Below, in pieces: positions 33,301-43,840 of a stretch of 64,000 bases of DNA (within the stretch, counting starts at the first letter, position 1; every line of letters begins with the position of its first letter). The position numbers were made by a program, and so were the translations under genes. The notes below the pieces were generated by a model. It was given only the letters and a program-made list of their open reading frames with translations. It searched no databases and was not told the DNA's origin. Source of the stretch: Tethya wilhelma (taxonomy: Eukaryota; Porifera; Demospongiae; Tethyida; Tethyidae); the NCBI GenBank assembly GCA_964030475.1, contig CAXIPT010000003.1:1480320-1544319 (forward strand), read 5' to 3'.

Positions 33301-34428
33301 CTATTTTGCCTTCGAATACTCCCAGTGTTTTGAGTGTTTGGCGCGATGGACCATACAGTTTCTTCTTGGAGGCTGAGAGTTTTGGGCGGTTTATGTCGTT
33401 GTAGGTCTTCTCCGATATAGCTGTCACTTCAGCACCTGTGTCCAGTTTGAATTTCACTGCCTGATGGTTTAGCTGAATAGTCGCTATCCATGCCGTGTTG
33501 TTCCTACTATCGACTGCATCAAGGTAGCCCGTATCTAGTGAGATCTCGTCTGCATCATTGGTGACCTCTGCTACTCGTTTGGTCAGACATTGTGTGCTGT
33601 AATGGCCTTGTTTGCCGCAGCGATGGCATTTAGCATCTTTTGCTGGACATTTGTCGCGGGGGTGGGGCTCATTTCCACAACGAGTGCATTTCCTTGTTTG
33701 TTGCTTTGCTCCTCGTTTAGTTGGTCGTTTTCCCCTTTTTGGGTGATGATCTCCGATTGCCTGGAGGCTAGCTGAGTCTCCTTTGAGCTCTCTTTGCTGC
33801 TCTCCCACTGCCTCACGTTGCCTGATCTTCTTCTTGGCCGTTTCAAGGCTTAGATCGGCATCAAGTTGGAGTTGTTGGGAAAGGGAAGTGTCTCGTATCC
33901 CGACAACTAGGCGGTCCCGGATCATCTGGTCTTTTAGTCCTCCGTAGTTGCAGGTTTCTGCTAGGTGGTAGAGCTCCATTATGTACTGCTCGGCCGTTTC
34001 CCCTTGTTGTTGGTATCGGCGGTTGAACCTTGCTCGTTCGTAAATGACGTTTTTCCGTACTTGGAAGTATCCATCAAATTTTTCCAGTACTTTGTCATAC
34101 GATTTGCGGTCGTCTGCCGTGGCATTTGTAGAAGTCAAAACTGAGTCAGCTTCTTCTCCAACCGCTGCCACCATGTAGTATTACCGAGTTTGCAATAACT
34201 TCTGATGCTTAATGATGACTTAGTTACAAGAACTTACAGTATTTATAAGAAGAACAAATGCTACTAAAAATAGTCCTATACAAGCCTAAGAAAAACCTAA
34301 CATAAATATTAAATCATAGGAAGTGGTTAAGGTGTTAGGAAATACAAATAGAGACAACTGTAAGACCTAAATACATCAAAGATACATTAAAGCTAATAGT
34401 ATAGTAATAAGATCAGTCTTATTCCACA
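30362..34428 (-). mobile_element. Ty3/Gypsy-type LTR retrotransposon, 3' LTR truncated
   Basis: The 5' LTR is 34174-34428 on the minus strand (TGTGGAATAAG...ATACTACA, 255 bp). It is followed by a primer-binding-site-like TGGTGGCAGCGG. The internal region is one long frame, 30509-34174. A purine tract AGAAAGGGAGA precedes the 3' LTR, of which only about 114 bp (30362-30475) remain before unrelated arm-1 sequence. The two LTR pieces differ at a few positions (for example CAAACTG versus CAACTG), so the insertion is not brand new. The element sits 12 bp from the donor of a KH-domain exon (copy A). Confidence 0.9.
30509..34174 (-). CDS. Gag-Pol polyprotein of Ty3/Gypsy-type element
   Basis: 1,221 residues without a stop or frameshift. 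In order: a gag capsid-like part (about residues 1-130), two CCHC knuckles (C163-C176 and C183-C196), aspartic protease (DTG at 245-247), reverse transcriptase (about 380-570; MDD at 521-523 in place of the usual YxDD), RNase H (about 660-785), integrase zinc finger (H893, H896, C926, C929) and DDE core (D955, D1009, E1045), then a C-terminal tail. The gag begins at the primer site and lacks roughly the first 60 residues seen in relatives, so the element carries an internal 5' deletion although pol looks intact. No chromodomain and no envelope frame were seen. Confidence 0.9.
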   Translation of the reverse strand: MVAAVGEEADSVLTSTNATADDRKSYDKVLEKFDGYFQVRKNVIYERARFNRRYQQQGETAEQYIMELYHLAETCNYGGLKDQMIRDRLVVGIRDTSLSQQLQLDADLSLETAKKKIRQREAVGEQQRELKGDSASLQAIGDHHPKRGKRPTKRGAKQQTRKCTRCGNEPHPRDKCPAKDAKCHRCGKQGHYSTQCLTKRVAEVTNDADEISLDTGYLDAVDSRNNTAWIATIQLNHQAVKFKLDTGAEVTAISEKTYNDINRPKLSASKKKLYGPSRQTLKTLGVFEGKIAHKGRATTQEIYVVQELKTNLLGLPAIDALALAVRIDSAESIDPTVDIKQQFPSIFTGLGNLGEEYEIHLKPGAVPNSLFTPRHVPLPLRPKVHEELNRMEALGVISKVEEPTPWCAGMVVVPKKEGAIRICVDLKPLNESVLREVHPLPKVDETLAQLAGAKVFSKLDANSGFWQIPLAKKSRLLTTFITPFGRYCFNKMPFGISSAPEHFQKRMSQILTGLEGVICLMDDILVFGKDNKEHDERLLAVLTRIASAGATLNPAKCVFRKTQVKFLGHIVNQQGIQADPNKTSAITEMKPPTNVPELRRFMGMVNQLGKFSSNLAELTQPLRQLLSKKSTWLWGPDQDSAFTKVKEELAKPTILSLYNPEAPTKVCADASSYGLGAVLMQKHDQEWKPIAYASRSMTETERRYAQIEKEALATTWACEKFSTYILGMKFAIETDHKPLVPLLGTKQLDSLPPRVLRFRLRLARFDYTITHVPGKLLYTADTLSRAPSSSTENDERLEQEAEMVMELCVSQLPANAKTCSDYRQAQMQDTICKAVMEHCKKGWPNRKEELQPELRPYWIAQSELTTNNQGLLLYQKRIVVPKPLQRRTLEKIHAGHQGIQRCRLRANTAVWWPKISHEIENMVQQCHTCAQNAKPRKQQMIPTELPDYPWQKIGTDLFHYKGITYLAVVDYFSRYPEVQALRGTTSDNIIKALKNVFARFGIPEVVVSDNGPQYSSSEFAEFAESYDFKHVTSSPLFAQSNGQVERTIQTLKKMFKESQDPHMALLAYRFTPFAWYKLSPAELLMGRRLRSNIPILRDQLTPDWKYLNRFRENNQMFKRQQKQSYDKSHGVRPLTPIPANSDIWITSGDEPIRGTVVSAADTPRSYIVETQSGQVRRNRQHLNVVPNDSSVQPNQPETTRARDPIMTRSRTGTPVIPPQRL

Positions 34429-34439
34429 CATGCATATAC

Positions 34440-34916
34440 CTGATATATATATGCAGGTCCTCATGGGATTCCTTTCTTGTCTTTGGCTCGATGTAGCCAG
34501 AGCCCCTTCCTCTAAGAAAAATTGTGGCTCCCTGAGACTGCTCACTGATGTGAGTGAAATAAGACTTATTGGGGCCAACAATATTTCCTAGTAGGTCGAA
34601 ACCATCGGGAGTGTCTTTTAAAAAAAACATATGTGGCAGTCACAGGAAGAATCGGAGCATTATTCTGTCTTTGATTAACATTAATTAAAAGGTTATTAAT
34701 ACTTAATGGTTAATTAATTTAAAATGAAATTTTGCTGATGTGTTAAAGAATATTAGAGCTACTAGTTGACCACATTTCTTAGCCTGAGGATATTCCATTA
34801 TATTATATTAAGCAGCAAACTTAGAAAAGTGGGCAAAATTTATTAGGAATAATGTTATATTTCTACCTGGTATTCCTACATATATATATATATATTTCCT
34901 CGAAGACGTAGTGTTC
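34440..34916 (-). pseudogene. KHDC4-like KH-domain exons, copy A
   Basis: Exon b (34440-34614, 175 bp) is open and encodes DTPDGFDLLGNIVGP...RGRGSGYIEPKTRKESHEDLHIYI, the KH domain. Exon a (34867-34916) is recognisable as EHYVFEE, but an AT-dinucleotide expansion makes it 50 bp instead of 43, breaking the frame. The following exon c is absent because the retrotransposon lies immediately downstream. Homologous flanking sequence continues to about 35050. Confidence 0.7.
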
Positions 34917-35050
34917 CTAGAGAGAGAGAGAGTTAATTAATGGCTGTCAAATATAAGCATCTAAAGAAGCTTAAATTGTGTGTTAAAAATGCATGTTTAA
35001 TGCAGTATAAACATAATTATCATCATCATAATAACTGGAAAAAATATATA

Positions 35051-35246
35051 TAGTATGAGCCCATGCACTGCAACAAAATGTGACAGTATAGATTATTCAT
35101 AACTCACTTGGGGCAGTGGTCAGATGCAGTCTTTTTTTACCTACAACATGGAATAACTTGATAATAAAGTTTGCTTTTGGTGCACCACAATTTCAAAATT
35201 TATGATCAGCCGTATCTGAACAGTTGCTCAGAAGGTTGCGTTTGAG
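35051..35246. other. Spacer, nothing seen
   Basis: AT-rich spacer between copy A and the next open frame; no feature recognised. Confidence 0.4.
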
Positions 35247-35669
35247 ATGTCCCAGCTGAATATGTCAAAGTCCTCCTTAATTGGCAATCAGAGATATATG
35301 CACACCTTTCTAGCTGAAAAGTTTTTTTACCTGTTTCTGTTGGACAGGTTGAGGAGCTGTGTTCGTAACAGAGTTAGTGACTACTCTCCTTTTCGAGCTT
35401 GCATGTCCACCTCTGTGAAGAAAGGGTCTCTATTATTGGCATGCAGCATGCCTTTTGGTTGGTCCAAGGATTTGATTCACTTTTTTGCAACTCCCAATCT
35501 CCATCCCTCTCAGATGCTAAACCACCTGTGTACTGTGACTGGACTGAATGAAATAGACTGGCTCAGTGATCTCATCTTTCCCCTAACGTCTTTGTATGCC
35601 ATGGATATATATATATATGTAATCTGCAATAGCAGCAAAATTACTGGATATAAATGCATGGCACTCTAA
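35247..35669 (+). CDS. Unrecognised 140-codon open frame
   Basis: Open from 35247. A possible exon begins after TTTCTGTTGGACAG at 35348 and encodes SCVRNRVSDYSPFRAC, MPFGWSKDLIHFFATPN and LNEIDWLSDLIFPLTSL before an AT repeat. The composition is protein-like, with few rare residues, but I do not know the family and see no clear partner exon. It could be a transposon fragment. Confidence 0.3.
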   Translation: MSQLNMSKSSLIGNQRYMHTFLAEKFFYLFLLDRLRSCVRNRVSDYSPFRACMSTSVKKGSLLLACSMPFGWSKDLIHFFATPNLHPSQMLNHLCTVTGLNEIDWLSDLIFPLTSLYAMDIYIYVICNSSKITGYKCMAL

Positions 35670-36904
35670 TACATATCATTTAGACTATATAATATAACTC
35701 CTTTCAAACAAAAATAACGTTAGTACTCCATCAACAGTCACATATGTGTTCGTCTGATTCTACTTTCTTGAAGATTATCTACAATAAGGCCATGCTATGT
35801 ATGTGTTCGGACATCCTAAAAAGCACTGACCTGATGGTGGCTGAAGAATATATTCAATTTCAGTCTTGGATCTACATTTCTAACAAGTTCACTAATGACT
35901 AACTCGTTCAAATTAACATTTCTTGTTGATATCTTAATTGTTTCAACAGCAATTGCGTCATAACAAAACATAAATTATTTATACTCTAGCCCATTTTAAG
36001 TAGTATTTATAATAATTATACTTAACAGATCAATCAGTTACACTTTTGTCTCATTCGTCTGATTCATCTGAGTCCTCTTTAACAAGAGTCTCTTTCATTT
36101 GACTTCCAACACAGATATATATATATATAGTCTCAGGCTAATCTTACTAGATGCAATTTTAATGAAGCTATATCATGTAGGAGGCTATTTGAGAATTATT
36201 GTTTGGTCAAAATTTAGTTTAACTTCGAACGGAATCAACTGGAACGTGTCAACGCTCTGGACAAGGGGGTGCAAGCTCCTAATAATAATGTTCAACATGT
36301 GGGGGAATGAACTGAAGGGGAGGAGTAGGTTGATATGGAATGTCATAAGGTGAGTGATGAGGTTGTTAGAAATACTAATTATACACCTTGCATTTAAATG
36401 TCTGATGGTATTTAGTCTTTGACAAATATTCCTTGCAGCGCATCAATAGTTTGTTCATATCACACATCAAGTTCCAATGTGAACATTTGTTTCCAAGTGT
36501 TTTGGACCTGGAAAAAGAATTTGATCTTCAACTCCAAATAATAATATTATCAACATACAGTATTTTATTATCCTACTATGCGTCGTCCTACATTGTTAAA
36601 AAGCAATATTGTATAATTTGGTAGTTTTTAAAATATAATCAGTAATTCTCCATAAAACTTTGGTCACTATGCCAAAATTAACACATTTGGTGTTACATAA
36701 CAGTTCCTTTTTAAGCGTGCAACGTTACGACCCACTGTCCATGTTTCTTGCTTCGTACTGGCCATACTGCTGACATCAAAGGATGCGTATAGGATTGCCA
36801 TTTCAAATTACTGTACATAAATACAATCGCAGTCAGATATTAGTGCTGATTATGCATTTGTGTGAGTTGTATACAACTTACCTTGTCATTGAAGTAACGT
36901 ATGA
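35670..36904. other. AT-rich intergenic DNA
   Basis: Short frames at 36099-36353 and 36433-36624 start near AT repeats and show no family features. Nothing supported. Confidence 0.4.
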
Positions 36905-37435
36905 CTGTATTGAATCCTTGTATGTATGTATGTACTGTATATAGCGGAGGATCTTTAAGACACTAAAGGTTGCTTGGTATTGACAATAATGTCAGTCGTT
37001 TGAATTGATCTTCTTTCCATTTTCTTTAACATTTTGCAATGCAGAGTTAGTTCTTTCAGTTTTATCTTTTCTTTGTGGACTGTTGTTAACAAATCATAGA
37101 CCTTTAACGGGGTTAAACTCCTCAGTCCTTTAAAAGAGAGGTGAAACAGTTCCTTTTATTACATTAATATGTTGATGTATCCTGACATGGTCGAAAGTGA
37201 AAGTGGGGGTGTATCCAGTGCATATGCTGCATGAGAAGGGACACTATATTACTAAGTGGAATGTCAGGATGGTTCCGATGCATCCTGACACTTGTAGACA
37301 GCACTGGCCGTGATTTGACAAAAGGCTTATTGAAGTGAACCGTTCTCAGCTGATGAATGTTCATGGACTGAAATGTCCTGATAATAACACTGATTTTGTG
37401 CTTTGACAGCCCACTTAGTCTGCTGTCATATTTAT
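36905..37435 (-). repeat. Dispersed repeat C, inverted copy
   Basis: Reverse-complement match to 42290-42735: shares ATCCTTGTATGTATGTATGTACTGTATAT, CCTTTAA...CTCCTCAGTCC, CAGGATGGTTCCGATGCATCCTGAC and CCAGTGCATATGCTGCATGAGAAGG. The copies are separated by about 5 kb. Confidence 0.8.
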
Positions 37436-38118
37436 TAAATTTTATTGTAAGATATCTACACCAAGTCAGGCCTCAAGCTGTCTTTATGTGTGTCTCATGA
37501 AGGCTTACTTGTCTTAAATAACACAAACAGCCGCTCTCTCTCTGCGCTATAGCACGCAACCAGAAAAAGCATCCACATTTCAAGAAATCGTGGATCCACA
37601 GACTGAAATAATTTTATGTAATCTCTCGGATCTATTACTATCTATTACTATTGTACTTCTGCTGTTGTATACTAGGGTGACAGGCACTTGCCTGGAATCA
37701 TCCATCGCTTTTCAAAGTGAAATATGTGGCTTGGTTTTATATCACGAGTTCTTTGGGCAAGCTAAAGTGAGCTCACTTTAGTGTATTGAATGGCAATTTT
37801 ATGTGCCTGCCTATATCTGTCATTGGTGGTTTGTCTTAACACTCGCATGCGTGTGCGTTGCGTAGTAAGAAAAATTACGAGTGTGCACATGTGCACAATC
37901 AAGTTTCTGTTCTGCGTAATCCAGTTTACTTCAGTCACAGCAAATGTAATTAACATCAAAGTGTTTACTTGTAAAAGTTTATGGATAGTTCTCAAGATAG
38001 AAGCTGATAGGCTGGTGGTTAGGAAAGACAGAGACCAGACACACGTACAATTCTAACCCTTCAATTCTAATTACCCATGCTAAGACCATGCATATACCTA
38101 ATATATATATATATATAT
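37436..38118. other. Spacer with KH-segment edge
   Basis: No gene. From about 38068, CCATGCTAAGACCATGCATATACC matches the intron side of KH exon b in copies C and D, showing that copy B starts here before the MITE. Confidence 0.5.
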
Positions 38119-38672
38119 GTGAACGGATCAAGTAAAAATCAGTCATTATACACACTTCCATGAATTCCATTAATTGAGGTCAAAGTTTAGGGAATGGTAC
38201 TACCAAATAGTAATTTTCTATCTGTTCAAAACTTATATACCAACTAAGCTAAGGCATGAAAAATTGCTACTATGGTTACCAACTAATTGAATTATCTACT
38301 CACATATATGGTATGATAAACGCCTATAAAATCCTTAATTAGTTATGTGGCAACATTAATTTAATTAGAAAAATGCAAATCATGTAGCTGGATAGTAATA
38401 TTACAACCAGTAGACCAATTATTCATCTAGTTTAGCAGTTACATATCAATAGCTATAAAATTATGATTAATTTAAATGTAGCTCATTAATTATTCATACG
38501 TATTGTAATTAATTGACATGTTTTTTCATAGGCCCATAGCCCTTCAGTGGTAATGGATATGGTTCCAATTTTTTGAAGGAAAATTTTCAAGACAAAGTAG
38601 AATACTTGTTATGCAATAAAATCCAAAATTAGTGGGTGTGCACAATGACTGATTTTTACTTGATCAGTTCAC
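38119..38672. mobile_element. MITE with 29-bp inverted ends inside KH copy B
   Basis: Left end GTGAACGGATCAAGTAAAAA and its extension to TCAGTCATT (38119-38147) is the reverse complement of 38644-38672 with one mismatch. Length is 554 bp, with no coding. Both flanks are AT-repeat sequence from the KH exon b/intron junction, so any target duplication is hidden in ATAT. Confidence 0.8.
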
Positions 38673-38850
38673 ATATGTAGATCCTCATGGGATTCTTTTC
38701 CGCTCTTTGGCTCAGTATATATAGCCAGATCCCTTAATTTCCTCTTAGAAATACTGTGGCTTCAGACTGCTCACTGATGTGAGTAAAGTAACAGCGAGAA
38801 TATTTCCTCTTAGAAGTAGGGTCTCAGAGATCTTCCCTTTCAAATCGGCA
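38673..38850 (-). pseudogene. KHDC4-like KH exon b, copy B, degraded
   Basis: GATCCTCATGGGATTCTTTTC through TGCTCACTGATGTGAGT aligns with exon b of copies C and D but carries several small insertions and deletions and a duplicated TTTCCTCTTAGAA, so the frame is lost. The MITE at 38119-38672 separates it from its donor side. Confidence 0.65.
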
Positions 38851-38993
38851 ACCAAACGGAACTACTTGCAATGTAAATCAACACCTCCCTGTGTTCTTTG
38901 ATACGTGAAAAATTTTTTTGAAGGTTGCAAATTTCTTATTGATTCTTATAATTAGAGAAAACTCTTCTTTTCCAATTTTTCTGCCATACTCAC

Positions 38994-39361
38994 AGTACAA
39001 AAGTTGTTCACACTTCGCCAACGAAAGTAAACGTCTCCAGTGTAAGTATGATTACAATGCTAGTTAGCTATACAATAAAGTGCAAACCTGCAAATTTGCA
39101 TTATTTAAAGCAGAAAAGATTTATGCATCAATTTCATATCATTCAATACATTTTTGCCATACAAGCTAATGTGTGATATAGTGTAAATTCCACAAAATTG
39201 TGCCAAATGTCCTCCAAATTCTTCATATGATAAAAGAATTTAGTGCTAGCTATAGCCTAGCTAGTCAGTTCTTGCACCAGCTTACCCTTCCAGGTGAGTT
39301 TAATCCCGTGCTCCACTCTTAGCTTCGTCTGCAATTCTTTAACCGTAAAACTAGAAGCCAT
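38994..39361 (-). CDS. Candidate first exons of an unknown gene
   Basis: Minus-strand ATG at 39361 opens 25 codons (MASSFTVKELQTKLRVEHG...) to the good donor GTAAGC at 39285. A possible second exon 39034-38994 continues in phase (DVYFRWRSVNNFC) to GTGAGT; its acceptor CTGGAG lacks a strong pyrimidine tract. Upstream there is a CRE-type TGACGTCA. The product is unknown. It could be the 5' end of the KH gene from which copy B derives, since KH exon b follows in the right order, but no sequence evidence joins them. Confidence 0.4.
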
Positions 39362-39409
39362 CACGACAGAAGTTGACTCTCGAACTTGATCTCTTTGTTC
39401 CGCGCAGCC

Positions 39410-39470
39410 CTAGCTTATCACGTGAATTTTATGTTTTACGTGACGTCACGTCATTTCGGAAGTCTAGCTC
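39410..39470 (-). promoter_or_regulatory. CRE-like promoter element
   Basis: TTTTACGTGACGTCACGTCA at 39434-39453 contains the full cAMP-response palindrome TGACGTCA within overlapping ACGT cores, about 80 bp upstream of the candidate start at 39361. Its role is inferred from the motif only. Confidence 0.4.
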
Positions 39471-39801
39471 GTCAGATAAACGAATAATAATAAATTATTG
39501 TCACTCAATGTATAGTAGTAATGACTTGTACTACAGCAAAAAGCTTCCTACTCGAGACTGAGTTTAGTTCTTAGGTTGTCTACGGTAATAGACATAGTAC
39601 ACTTTTCAGTGCTGGTTTTGAGCTGGGGTCTTCAAGTCTGAGGTTGAGAACTTAGCTTGAGTCTAATATCCTTTCTTCATTGTTCTGCCTGTCTCTCCAT
39701 TATGTACAGTGTCTCAATCTTGACAGGGTATCTGGTACACTATCTGCTTCCTCGATGTTTCTGACGTCTCCTTCTCGACCTTCACCAGGAGGTGGTGTAT
39801 T

Positions 39802-39851
39802 GACTTTCTTGACTTTCTTGACTTTCTTGACTTTCTTGACTTTCTTGACTT
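39802..39851. repeat. 9-bp tandem repeat GACTTTCTT
   Basis: Five to six perfect units. On the minus strand it stays in frame as Val-Lys-Lys repeats followed by NTPPPGEGREGDVRNIEE and a stop at about 39700, so it might be a coding minisatellite in an unrecognised exon. Confidence 0.75.
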
Positions 39852-41009
39852 AACCCGTGCAGCTCTCGCATCCAATTTTCTGCACATGTAATAAGAGACC
39901 TGCTCAATCTATAGTCATATTTAGTCATATTCTCATGAAATTACAATAATTATTACGAATCATCTAAGTACTGGGCATACCCCAGTGGTATACGCGACAT
40001 ACAGTGATTCGTCTTCAATGGATAGCCTTACTTGGATTATTTGTATCGCTGCAGTTAAAGCATGATGTCACCTCAGTCTGGAGTATTAGTAGTAGTATTC
40101 CATACATTTTATTGAGAAGGGTTATAATTAGCACTACATGATAATTGAATGCAGTAAGGTTACAAGAATGCCATATGGTCTCTTAATATGTAAAAAAAAA
40201 TCCTCTCTTGCTCTTGAACCAGGCCCGACAAGTAAAACAAGTTACGCACTCCAGTCCAGTTTTCTTTAGGTGGTCAGTATATGTTTTTGGAGACAACTTC
40301 ATGTATGTTGAAGTTTTTGCCGCTATGAATTTTTCATTTTTTAAATTTTTGCCACTTTGGCCAATTTGGTAATATAAGATCACTGTATGTTTAAATTTTT
40401 GTGCATTTAATTTTGCCACTCGCCAGCATTGCAAATTTTTTAATGGCGAAACTTTCTCGGCACATCAAATAGAAGCATAGAATGACACAAGCTGTTAACA
40501 ATATATATGTCCATCAGTTAAAAACAAAGTAATATGGACGTTGGGGGCTGAAAATCAGTGTGCATCTTAGTGGCATACAAGACATAAAACGTCTATATCC
40601 AAAAGTGAGCGAAGAATAATTTAGTCTTCTCGATGGTACGCCAGATCTTAAAAAAAAAGCCTCTACAAGTTTTACTCCGTACACTTGTTGTTCCTGTGGA
40701 ATTGCCTCACTATTTTGGTGAGGGCATTGAGAGAATACACTTCTCCAACCTTTCCTTCTCCAGTACACTCAGTTCATCCTTGAGGCCACCTGAACAAGTG
40801 GCTTTGTCAAGCCCTTATCTAATGTTTCTGCGGTATTCCTCTCTCTATGTAATGCAAGTGCCTTTACTCCAAATGTTTAGTTCTGTTTATGTGGGTAACA
40901 ACTGTACTCTCCTTGACCCTTAAATATGACTTCGATCTTTAAACACGTTACAAATAATTGTCCAGCTGAAATAGTTATAATTATTATAAATATTATATCA
41001 CTACACAGA
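39852..41009. other. 3' flank of KH copy B', mostly featureless
   Basis: On the minus strand 40255-40310 encodes LSPKTYTDHLKKTGLECV, which parallels FSPETYADHLQKIGLECI at 59971-60033. The pair probably marks a further exon of the KHDC4-like unit. Other frames here are short. Confidence 0.4.
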
Positions 41010-41927
41010 TAATGCTTCCACGATGCTTGAAAACTTTTAATAATTATTGCCAGAAAAGATATCAATTTGTGTCAAAAACAGTTGAGGATTGGTTTGTTGG
41101 GAAAATTACTGAAAAATTCAACAGGCTTTTGTCAAAAAACTTATGGAAAACATCTATTCAGCTGATGCTGCTCTTGAATAGGGCCACAAAGTTAGTGTCT
41201 GCTAGTGTTCTAAGGTAGAAAGTCTGCTACCAAGATGGCAAACTTTTTTTCTGGTGCAGGATATTGTTTGACACGAATATTAGGTTCACTATAGCCATTT
41301 TGTGATCTTGTAGCTATACACATACAGCTCAACCTTTTGTATGGTCTTCTCTGTGCCACAGCATCATGACAGTTTGTAGCAGTATAGCTTGGTAAAAGCA
41401 TACATGAAAAAATTCATTAATATATATTTCTAACTTGCCGAGTAAGTGATCTGAGGGCATGGTTTTACAATAGCTAGTAGGAGACCTCATGAATATATAT
41501 GTACCTGGTAGTGGCCCATATGTAGGTGATTGATTCTTTTTGAACTTTTCACAGTCCCTTTCAACAGTGTTGATGAGGGATTCGCTCATTTTCTTTGCTG
41601 ATACGAGGCCAGCCTGAGAGGGATGGCTAGAGACAGGGCATACGCACAAGAGACTGTCACTAAGATTGATATTTCATATATACGTACAAACAATTTAGTG
41701 CACAGCATAATCATTTATGTTTTCAGAAACTTCAGACTTTACCAAAGCAGTCAATAACATGAACCCTTCTTATGTACACGAAATGTTAGCAATATAAATT
41801 GTTGAAAACGTTCATTGTGACTAAAAACAAGTCCATAATATCGTAGTAAAGAACATTATCTTTCAACATATCTGCATATAGGTACCACCCATGCTAAGAC
41901 TATGCATATACCTGATATATATCATAC
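41010..41927 (-). pseudogene. KHDC4-like segment, copy B' (exon c intact)
   Basis: Exon c (41505-41626, 122 bp) is open: SHPSQAGLVSAKKMSESL...RDCEKFKKNQSPTYGPLPG. This corresponds to the region following the KH domain in KHDC4. The downstream flank 41010-41500 matches copies C and E. Upstream, instead of exon b, repeat R1 begins at 41928 within the intron, so the KH exon is displaced. Confidence 0.7.
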
Positions 41928-42284
41928 GTACGGTAGTACGTATAGTAGGAATGGGCTGGCTGTCCCATAGACACAATACAAAATGTTGGTCACCATAAAA
42001 ATCTAATCAAACAAAATCAAACTTTCAGAGTTGCTCAGAGGCTCTCACTAACAGATTACCAACTGCTTACAAGTCTTGAAACTCGCAAAAAGTTTCCTCA
42101 GCACTCGTAGAGAGCGCTAGGGGGAAGCCACCATAGTGCCATTTTTGTTCATCTAACTTACTTACGTACTTACGTACGTACGTACGTACGTACTTCCTAA
42201 CTGACTTACTTGAAAAGCATTTCCAGAGAACCAGAATGTGTTGAGCCAACTTTGACAGCACAAAGTAAGTTCTTTTCATAGGTA
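41928..42284. repeat. Dispersed repeat R1, copy 2
   Basis: Same unit as 2432-2750, with an expanded ACGT tract (42172-42192). It interrupts KH copy B' and ends at the N at 42285. Confidence 0.85.
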
Positions 42285-42289
42285 NAATT

Positions 42290-42830
42290 TAATAAATATG
42301 TCAGCAGACTGTGGGCTTTCAAAGCACAAAATCAGTGTATTATCAGGACATTTCAGTCCATGGACCCTCATCAGATGAGAACGGTTCACTTCAATAATAA
42401 GTCTTTTGTCTAATCACGGCCAGTGTTGTCTACAAGTGTCAGGATGCATCGGAACCATCCTGACATTCCACTTAGTAATATAGTGTCCCTTCTCATGCAG
42501 TATATACACTGGATACACCCACTTTCACTTTAGACCATGTCAGGATATATCAATATATTAAAGGAACTGTTCCACCTCTCTTTTAAAGGACTAAGGAGTT
42601 TAACCCCCTTAAAGGTCCACGATTTGTTAACAAAAGTTGTCAAACAAGAGATAAAACTGATAGAACTAACTCTCGAGGATCCTCCGCTATATACAGTACA
42701 TACATACATACAAGGATTCAAGTATGTATAATTATATCAATGGCTTACAGTCCGGATCGAGGATCCTTCTATAGTATTACATCCATTTTATGATAATGAG
42801 ATTCAATGCACTATAGTGCTTAAATTTATT
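42290..42830 (+). repeat. Dispersed repeat C, copy 2
   Basis: Inverted relative to 36905-37435. Its right part, from CGAGGATCCTCCGCTATATACAG to TTTTATGATAATGA (42676-42800), is repeated directly at 44026-44160. Confidence 0.8.
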
Positions 42831-42904
42831 TGTGCTAGAAAAACAATTTGACGCACAAGCCAAGTATAATTGGGAGCACTCTCGTTTTACAAGGTAGTAA
42901 TGAG

Positions 42905-43560
42905 AAGACTCAGTACATGTGTACTTGATGCATGACAAGTGATACCGTACATGTATTAGCTAGGAGATAGACATACGTATTATCCCGTTGATATAGATCA
43001 GAAGTAACAACAAGCTTAGAACAGATCCCTACGAAACTCCATGTAACATCACCCAAGTTCATTTGACTGGGCTCCATTGGCTGCAACAATCTGCTTCCTA
43101 TCAGTGAGGTAGCTGTGAACAAGACTGAATGCTTCAAGGATGCTATTATAAAGAGTGCATGAGTAAGGTTGAAGTCATTGACTTTCTGGAAAAAATCCAA
43201 ATTGTTAAGGTGAAACAGGACCATACATCACTAGATGGTCAGAGATTATAGTATGTAAATTTTTTTCAAGTAGGATTGGAAGGATTAAAAATTTAAAATG
43301 TATATAGTTCTTAAGCATATTCTTTTTTAGTTGCTCTAGTTTAGAATTACTACCAGGATTGGTATGACTCAAGCAGTTTTCCAACTAGTTGAAAAAATAC
43401 CAGCACGAATGGACAAATTGAATAGCCTTGTGACAAAGCCTCTGTGACCTTGAGCATTTTGGCTGACACATTATCTGTCCCTGAGGATCTGTTAGTATCT
43501 AGATTAGCAATCAGCCTGTACACCTCCTCTCCTGTACACAGGAGCTTGTCCAGTCAGTCA
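42905..43560 (-). pseudogene. LINE reverse-transcriptase relic
   Basis: Minus-strand pieces in changing frames: GEEVYRLIANLDTNRSSGTDNVSAKMLK (43430-43540; quoted in part as NRSSGTDN), then SLVHSYLTDRKQIVAANG and, one frame over, GSVLSLLLLLIYIN. These are the order and spacing of non-LTR RT motifs (SSGPDxI, YLxxRxQ, PQGSxLGPLLFxIYIND). The catalytic YADD is not seen and several shifts and stops are present. Confidence 0.65.
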
Positions 43561-43840
43561 TCAAGATCATTCAGATATAAAACAGAATATTTTATTTTGC
43601 AGTTAGTTAGCTGTCTAGCGTAGTTCAAGGTGTTGTAGAATTCACAATATTCTACCTTAATCAACTCTGTCCGATATTATGCGAGGTTTGTTTGGCTGAA
43701 TGAGTTGATTTTTCTGCTTGGGTAGAAGGGGAGGTCGGACAGTAGTCTTGTTCACTGTTACATTGGTTTACCCCCAGGACAAAAGTAAATGTTGGGGGAG
43801 CTGCTTAAAATCATTGTCTGAAATTTAATAGTACTTATAT

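Noticed and set aside
36099..36624. Two open frames of 84 and 63 codons
   Set aside because: AT-rich, begin in simple repeats, with no plausible splice partners or motifs.
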